A stretch of 5,656 nt of DNA from DATLWN01 sp964492895. GTDB lineage: Bacteria > Pseudomonadota > Zetaproteobacteria > Mariprofundales > Mariprofundaceae. Below, piece after piece: positions 1-5,656 of the stretch. Each line of letters starts with the position of its first letter. The first letter of the stretch is position 1. The notes under the pieces are model-generated. The model saw only the letters and a program-made list of their open reading frames with translations. It was not told the origin of the DNA and did no database searches. Position numbers and translations under genes: made by a program. The DNA lies in assembly GCA_964492895.1 (NCBI GenBank), contig CAZBLR010000059.1, positions 1 through 5,656 of the forward strand. Direction: 5' to 3'.

Positions 1-324
1 GCCCTTCCAGCCGACGGTGGTGCGCGGCTTCTCGAAATAGACGCGCATGACGATCAGCAGATCGTCCTTCAGCGCCTCGCGCATGGCCTTGAGCTTCAGC
101 GCGTACTCGATGGCGGCATCCGGATCGTGGATGGAGCAGGGGCCGATGACCACCAGCAGGCGGTCGTCCTGGCCGTACAGGATGTCGTGGATCTCGCTGC
201 GCGCCTGCCAGGTCGTGGCGGCGGCCCGGTCGGTCACCGGGCATTCCTCGTGCACGCGCAGCGGCGGCGCCACCTCCTGGATGCCGCGGATGCGCAAATC
301 GTCGGTCTGGTAACGGGCTGACAT
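1..324 (-). CDS. aroG: DAHP synthase, class I (AroG type), 5' part only
   Basis: This is 3-deoxy-D-arabino-heptulosonate 7-phosphate synthase, which condenses PEP with erythrose 4-phosphate in the first step of the shikimate (aromatic amino acid) pathway, in the cytoplasm. The visible 108 residues translate without interruption and match E. coli AroG closely. They include DDRLLVVIGPCSIHD, whose Cys63 corresponds to the metal-ligand cysteine of the family, and MRVYFEKPRTTVGWKG (residues 93-108), which carries the Lys99 and Arg101 used in PEP binding. The N-terminus YQTDDLRI resembles the Phe-regulated AroG isozyme more than AroF or AroH. That suggests inhibition by phenylalanine, but most effector-site residues lie outside the window. 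The ATG at 322-324 aligns with the E. coli start. A GGAAGG lies about 12 bases upstream (337-342), which is rather far. About two thirds of the gene is missing at the left edge. It is divergent from ppsA. The family call is firm; the effector is inferred. Confidence 0.93.
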   Translation of the reverse strand, partial: MSARYQTDDLRIRGIQEVAPPLRVHEECPVTDRAAATTWQARSEIHDILYGQDDRLLVVIGPCSIHDPDAAIEYALKLKAMREALKDDLLIVMRVYFEKPRTTVGWKG

Positions 325-368
325 CTCGCTGATCTACCTTCCACCGTATTTCCGGTCGGCGAGCGCAT

Positions 369-383
369 CGCCGCCGGGCGGCG
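369..383. repeat. GC palindrome over the predicted aroG start of transcription
   Basis: CGCCGCC (369-375) and GGCGGCG (377-383) form a perfect inverted repeat of 7-base arms around a single central base. It sits directly downstream of the candidate aroG -10 and straddles the predicted +1 near 378. It could be an operator, or could fold as a 6-bp stem with a 3-base loop at the 5' end of the aroG leader. No known regulator consensus (TyrR or TrpR, for instance) is recognisable. In such GC-rich DNA it could also arise by chance. Confidence 0.35.
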
Positions 384-384
384 C

Positions 385-414
385 AGTATCGCAGAAAATC
401 CGCGCCACTGTTAG
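385..414 (-). promoter_or_regulatory. Candidate sigma-70 promoter for aroG
   Basis: Read on the minus strand, this holds a -35-like CTAACA (409-414, 4 of 6 consensus), an 18-base spacer and a -10-like GATACT (385-390, 4 of 6). A TG sits at the extended -10 position immediately before it (TGC at 391-393). Transcription would start near 378 and give a leader of about 54 bases before the aroG ATG. The extended -10 makes this the best promoter candidate in the intergenic region, but it was found by eye only. Confidence 0.4.
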
Positions 415-441
415 CCCCCCGACATCCCCCCTCCATCGCCG

Positions 442-469
442 CTGCAAAATCGTGGCCATGTTCTACACT
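442..469 (+). promoter_or_regulatory. Weak candidate promoter for ppsA
   Basis: A -35-like CTGCAA (442-447, 3 of 6 consensus) is followed after 16 bases by a -10-like TACACT (464-469, 4 of 6). Transcription would start near 476 and give a leader of about 32 bases. It does not overlap the candidate aroG promoter. I see no match to the Cra/FruR operator that activates ppsA in E. coli. This is the most AT-rich patch before the gene, and that is the main reason for listing it. Confidence 0.22.
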
Positions 470-495
470 TCCCAACACCAGGCCAGGGACACAGC

Positions 496-501
496 AGGAG
501 G
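496..501 (+). promoter_or_regulatory. Ribosome binding site of ppsA
   Basis: AGGAGG is a full Shine-Dalgarno core placed 6 bases before the ATG at 508. It fixes the start of ppsA and suggests efficient translation. Confidence 0.85.
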
Positions 502-507
502 CATCCG

Positions 508-2903
<2,396 letters not shown>

Positions 2904-2907
<4 letters not shown>

Positions 2908-5507
2908 CCCCGGGCGGCCTCCTGCATCGGGCCGCGGCGGCGCACCAGCGCCGCGGGCAGGCCGGGCAGGGCGCTGACCAGCGCCAGCAATACCGCCGCC
3001 AGATAGGGTAGAGACTGCACCAGCAGCACGACGATCCAGCCCAGCAGGTCCGGACTCTCGACATGCGGCTGCACGGCCACACCCCAGGCGGCCAGCCACA
3101 GCGCCACCGCCAGCAGGGCCTCCTCGCGCGAGTCGCTGAGCGCCTGGCGCCACGGCTGGGCATGGGCCAGCTTCGGCGTGCGCAGGAACGGCCGCTCCGT
3201 GGTCGCAAGCCCGGTCATCACGGCGCGGGCGATCGTGTGCGACAGCGCCAGGCCGGCGACGGCGGCGGCCACGGTCTGGCCGGTGCTGGCCTGCACCCGG
3301 CTGCGGTACAGGAAGATCATCTTGATGACCTTGAACGCGAACAGGCTCAGCGGCAGCGCCGAGATCTCGAGCAGCGGCGGATCGAAGCGGATGGGTGCCA
3401 CGAGCATCAGCAGCGACCAGGCGATCGCCGCCGCCGTGAAGCCCAGGTTCATGGCATCGGCGAGCCACGGCAGCCAGCCGGCGATGAAATGGTAGCGCTG
3501 GCCGGTCGACAACCGGCTCGGCGTCCGCCCGAACAGGCGCCCGGCATGATGGCGCAGGATCTGGATGGCCCCGTAGGCCCAGCGGAAGCGCTGCTTCTTG
3601 AAATCGGAGAAGCTGTCCGGCATCAAACCCTTGCCATAACTGTGCGGGACATACATGGCCTCGAGCCCCTCGGCGAACAGCTTCAGGCCCAATTCCGCAT
3701 CCTCGGTGATGCACCACTCGCTCCAGCCGCCGACCGCCTCGAGGGCGGCGCGGCGCACCAGGGTCATGGTGCCGTGCTGGATGATGGCGTTGCGTTCGTT
3801 GCGCGTGACCATGCCGATGTGGAAGAAGCCGCGGTATTCGGCGTAGCACATGGCCTTGAAGGCATTGGCCGCCTCGTCGCGGTAGTCCTGGGGCGCCTGC
3901 ACGATGGCCAGCTGGGGGGCGGCGAACAGCGGCACCGACTGGCGCAGCCAGTCCGGCTCCACCGTGTAATCGCTGTCGATGACCGCGACGATGGAGGCCT
4001 CGCTTGCGGTGCGCGCCAGCGCGTAGTTCAGGGCGCCGGCCTTGAATCCGGACAGCTCGTCCTCATGGAAGAAGCGGAAGCGCGGCCCGAGATGCCGGCA
4101 ATGCGCCGCCACCGGCCGCCAAACCTCGGGGTCGGCGGTGTTGTTGTCGACGACGATGACCTCGAAGCGTGGGTAGTCCAGGCGCGCCAGGGCATCGAGG
4201 GTGTCGATGACCATCTGCGGCGGCTCGTTGTAGGCCGGCACATGGATCGACACCATCGGCAGCGCCGCCTCGTCCATCGCCGGCGGCTGTGCGATGCGCC
4301 GGTGATCGCGCACCCAGTGCGCCTCGGCCCATTCGTGCGCCTCGGCCAGCAACACCAGGATCACGCCGATCATGCCGAACACCAGCAGCAGGCCGACCAG
4401 CACGCTGGCCACGCTCAGGTAGCGCTGGGTGTAGTCGTAGACGATCCACACCGCAGAGGTGGCGACGGCGTAGGCGACGATGGCGAGAAACCCCCGCCCG
4501 AGCGGTCGCAGGGTCCGGCTGTCGACCAGCAGGGCGGTCAGCACGATGACGGCCAGGATCACCGACAGCATCGCCAGCACCGGCCAGGACGGGATGTGCA
4601 CGATCGGCGCGATGAACGCGAACTTCGGCCGGCGCTGCACGTCGTAGACGCCCCAGTAGGCGCCGACCGCACCCTCGGTGTCCTGTTTCCAGGTCTGGTC
4701 GAAGGCCTCCATGACGTAATAGACGTAATGGCGCTCGGCGGCCCGGGCCAGGAACCGGCGCAGGAAGATCGCCTCGTTGGCCTTCGAGGCCACGGCGGCG
4801 GCGCGGGTGCGGCCCTCGCTCGGCCAGCCGACCTCGGTGATGACGATCGGTTTGCCGGGGAAGGCCGCGTGCAGCGCATGCATGCGCGCATCGATGTAGT
4901 CGACCGCCCGCTTCACGTCGATGCCCTCCCAGTAGGGCAGCATGTGCACGGCGATGTAGTCGACATGGTCGGCCAGCTCCGGATGCTTGAGCCACACGTG
5001 CCAGGGCTCGGCCGTGCTGACCGGGATGCTCAGGGCACGGCGCGCCCGGTCCAGGTAGCCGATCAGTTGCTGGCTGGTCACATCGCCGCGCAGCAGCGCC
5101 TCGTTGCCGACGATGGCGCGCACGACGTTGCGGTGCCTGGGTGCGGTCGCGATCAGCCGGGCGAGCTCGGTCTCGTTGTTGTCCAGGCGGCCATCGATCC
5201 AGGCGCCCATGGCCACGTTGATGCCGTAGCGCGCGGCCATGGCCGGGATATCGGCCAGCACCCCCTCGGTGGAATAGGTGCGGATCGCATAGGTCTTGCC
5301 CTGCAGCAGGGCCAGGTCCCGGTCGATCTCCGCGGCAGTCGGCAAGCGGTGCGCCAGCGGCGTCTCACCCTCCCGGTACGGGGAGAAGGCGAAGCCCTGG
5401 ATACGCTCGGGCCACGGCGCCTCGTGCGTGGGCTGGTTGAACAGGGCGAACAGGGCCACGGTCAGCATGGCCGCCGAGACGATGACGATGAAATTGGCCC
5501 TGGTCAT
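2904..5507 (-). CDS. ndvB: NdvB-like beta-glucan synthase: GH17 domain fused to GT2 membrane glycosyltransferase
   Basis: This 867-residue inner-membrane protein probably polymerises UDP-glucose into a beta-glucan and remodels it in the periplasm. Order: signal anchor (about 5-24); periplasmic GH17 domain (about 36-300) with VGNEALLR (Glu136, general acid) and ITEVGWPSEG (Glu225, nucleophile); three membrane segments (about 308-328, 338-357, 366-388); cytoplasmic GT2 domain (about 415-650) with VSIHVPAYNE, Asp454, DSD at 511-513, TED at 601-603 (Asp603, catalytic base) and QRFRW at 639-643, the processive-enzyme motif; then about four or five more membrane segments (about 674-700, 712-734, 745-766, 796-846). 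Pseudomonas NdvB shares this architecture, and its isolated GH17 domains act as beta-1,3-glucan transglycosylases. Residue and helix limits are estimates. The exact glucan linkage, and whether it is cyclic, cannot be told. The ATG is the first possible start, because an in-frame TGA lies four codons upstream (5520-5522). The architecture is firm; the ndvB name is by analogy. Confidence 0.88.
2914..2954. other. Two adjacent GC-rich hairpins just past the ppsA stop
   Basis: The first has arms GCGGCC (2914-2919) and GGCCGC (2930-2935) around a 10-base loop. The second has arms GCGGCGC (2937-2943) and GCGCCGC (2948-2954) around the 4-base loop ACCA. They begin 6 bases after the ppsA stop and lie inside the last codons of the convergent gene. 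Neither has a T-run on either strand, so they are not classical intrinsic terminators. They could pause polymerase or protect the ppsA mRNA 3' end. Alternatively they are a by-product of GC-rich codons. Confidence 0.25.
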
Positions 5508-5516
5508 GCGCGCGCC

Positions 5517-5526
5517 GGATCACCTC
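5517..5526 (-). promoter_or_regulatory. Extended Shine-Dalgarno sequence upstream of the ndvB-like gene
   Basis: On the minus strand this reads GAGGTGATCC, complementary over 10 bases to the usual 3' tail of bacterial 16S rRNA (GGATCACCTC before CTTA). The GAGG core ends 15 bases before the ATG at 5507, much farther than the usual 5-9. No alternative in-frame start exists between them. It is the only ribosome binding site candidate for this gene. Confidence 0.5.
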
Positions 5527-5615
5527 GTGTCAAACGCGGTTCATCATGGGCCACGGGCGGGGCGGGCGCCAGCGATTTGCCGCATGCTCGGTGGCCGATG
5601 CGCTATGGTTGACCC

Positions 5616-5656
5616 ATGGACGTGCGCATCGGCTGCTCGGGCTACGACTACCGCCA
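5616..5656 (+). CDS. Probable DUF72 (YecE-like) protein, first 13 codons only
   Basis: The visible residues MDVRIGCSGYDYR resemble the conserved N-terminus of DUF72 proteins, which typically open with a short strand and a GxSGWxY-type motif before a TIM-barrel-like fold. The biochemical role of that family is not established. An in-frame TGA two codons upstream (5610-5612) excludes a longer reading frame, so the ATG at 5616 is the first possible start. A GTG two codons in (5622) is the only nearby alternative. No Shine-Dalgarno sequence precedes it. It is divergent from the ndvB-like gene across 108 bases. With only 13 residues the assignment rests on one motif and stays tentative. Confidence 0.55.
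   Translation, partial: MDVRIGCSGYDYR

Noticed and set aside
47..321. Short plus-strand open frames over the left edge
   Set aside because: They are antisense to the aroG fragment, which matches AroG motifs residue by residue.
325..507. Search for a Cra/FruR operator, riboswitch or aromatic-pathway attenuator between aroG and ppsA
   Set aside because: No Cra-like palindrome, no leader peptide rich in Phe, Tyr or Trp, and no terminator-like stem with a T-run was found.
5528..5533. Perfect -35 hexamer (TTGACA on the minus strand) before the ndvB-like gene
   Set aside because: At 16-18 bases downstream there is only GCGCAT/CGCATG, overlapping the start codon, so no -10 box partners it.
5543..5571. 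Possible promoter for the ndvB-like gene (TGGCGC, 17 bases, CATGAT on the minus strand)
   Set aside because: Only 7 of 12 consensus positions match and there is no supporting element. It is too weak to list as a feature.
3063..5612. An 849-codon open frame on the plus strand opposite nearly all of the ndvB-like gene
   Set aside because: Its product is rich in Gln, Arg, His and Gly with no family resemblance, while the minus-strand frame has complete GH17 and GT2 motifs. It is a GC-driven shadow.

Overview
The window comes from a high-G+C proteobacterium. Roughly two thirds of bases look G or C, and third codon positions are almost all G or C. The gene content (an AroG-type DAHP synthase, PEP synthase, a GH17-GT2 glucan synthase of the NdvB kind and a DUF72/YecE-type protein) fits a gammaproteobacterium best. 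A betaproteobacterium cannot be excluded, and I cannot name a genus.

Layout: (1) 1-324, minus strand: the first 108 codons of a class I DAHP synthase (aroG), running off the left edge. (2) 325-507: a 183-base divergent control region with a fair candidate promoter for aroG, a GC palindrome at its predicted start of transcription, and a weak candidate promoter plus a strong ribosome binding site for ppsA. (3) 508-2907, plus strand: a complete 799-residue phosphoenolpyruvate synthase (ppsA). (4) 2904-5507, minus strand: a complete 867-residue membrane protein with a periplasmic GH17 domain fused to a cytoplasmic GT2 glycosyltransferase, like Pseudomonas NdvB. Its stop codon overlaps the ppsA stop within a single CTAG. 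(5) 5508-5615: a short divergent spacer. (6) 5616 to the right edge, plus strand: the first 13 codons of a probable DUF72 protein.

Functionally, PpsA makes PEP from pyruvate during gluconeogenic growth. AroG, transcribed away from it, condenses PEP with erythrose 4-phosphate to open the shikimate pathway, so a PEP producer and a PEP consumer share one control region. The NdvB-like protein would use UDP-glucose, itself a product of gluconeogenesis, to build a beta-glucan that its GH17 domain could remodel outside the membrane. That metabolic link to ppsA is an inference from adjacency only.

The gene families are all known, and I see no mobile element, CRISPR array, RNA gene or clearly undescribed system. 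The points most worth a second look are the zero-spacer convergent ppsA/ndvB end, the GH17-GT2 fusion with all catalytic motifs intact, the ppsA-aroG pairing without ppsR between them, and two unusual translation starts near the right edge.
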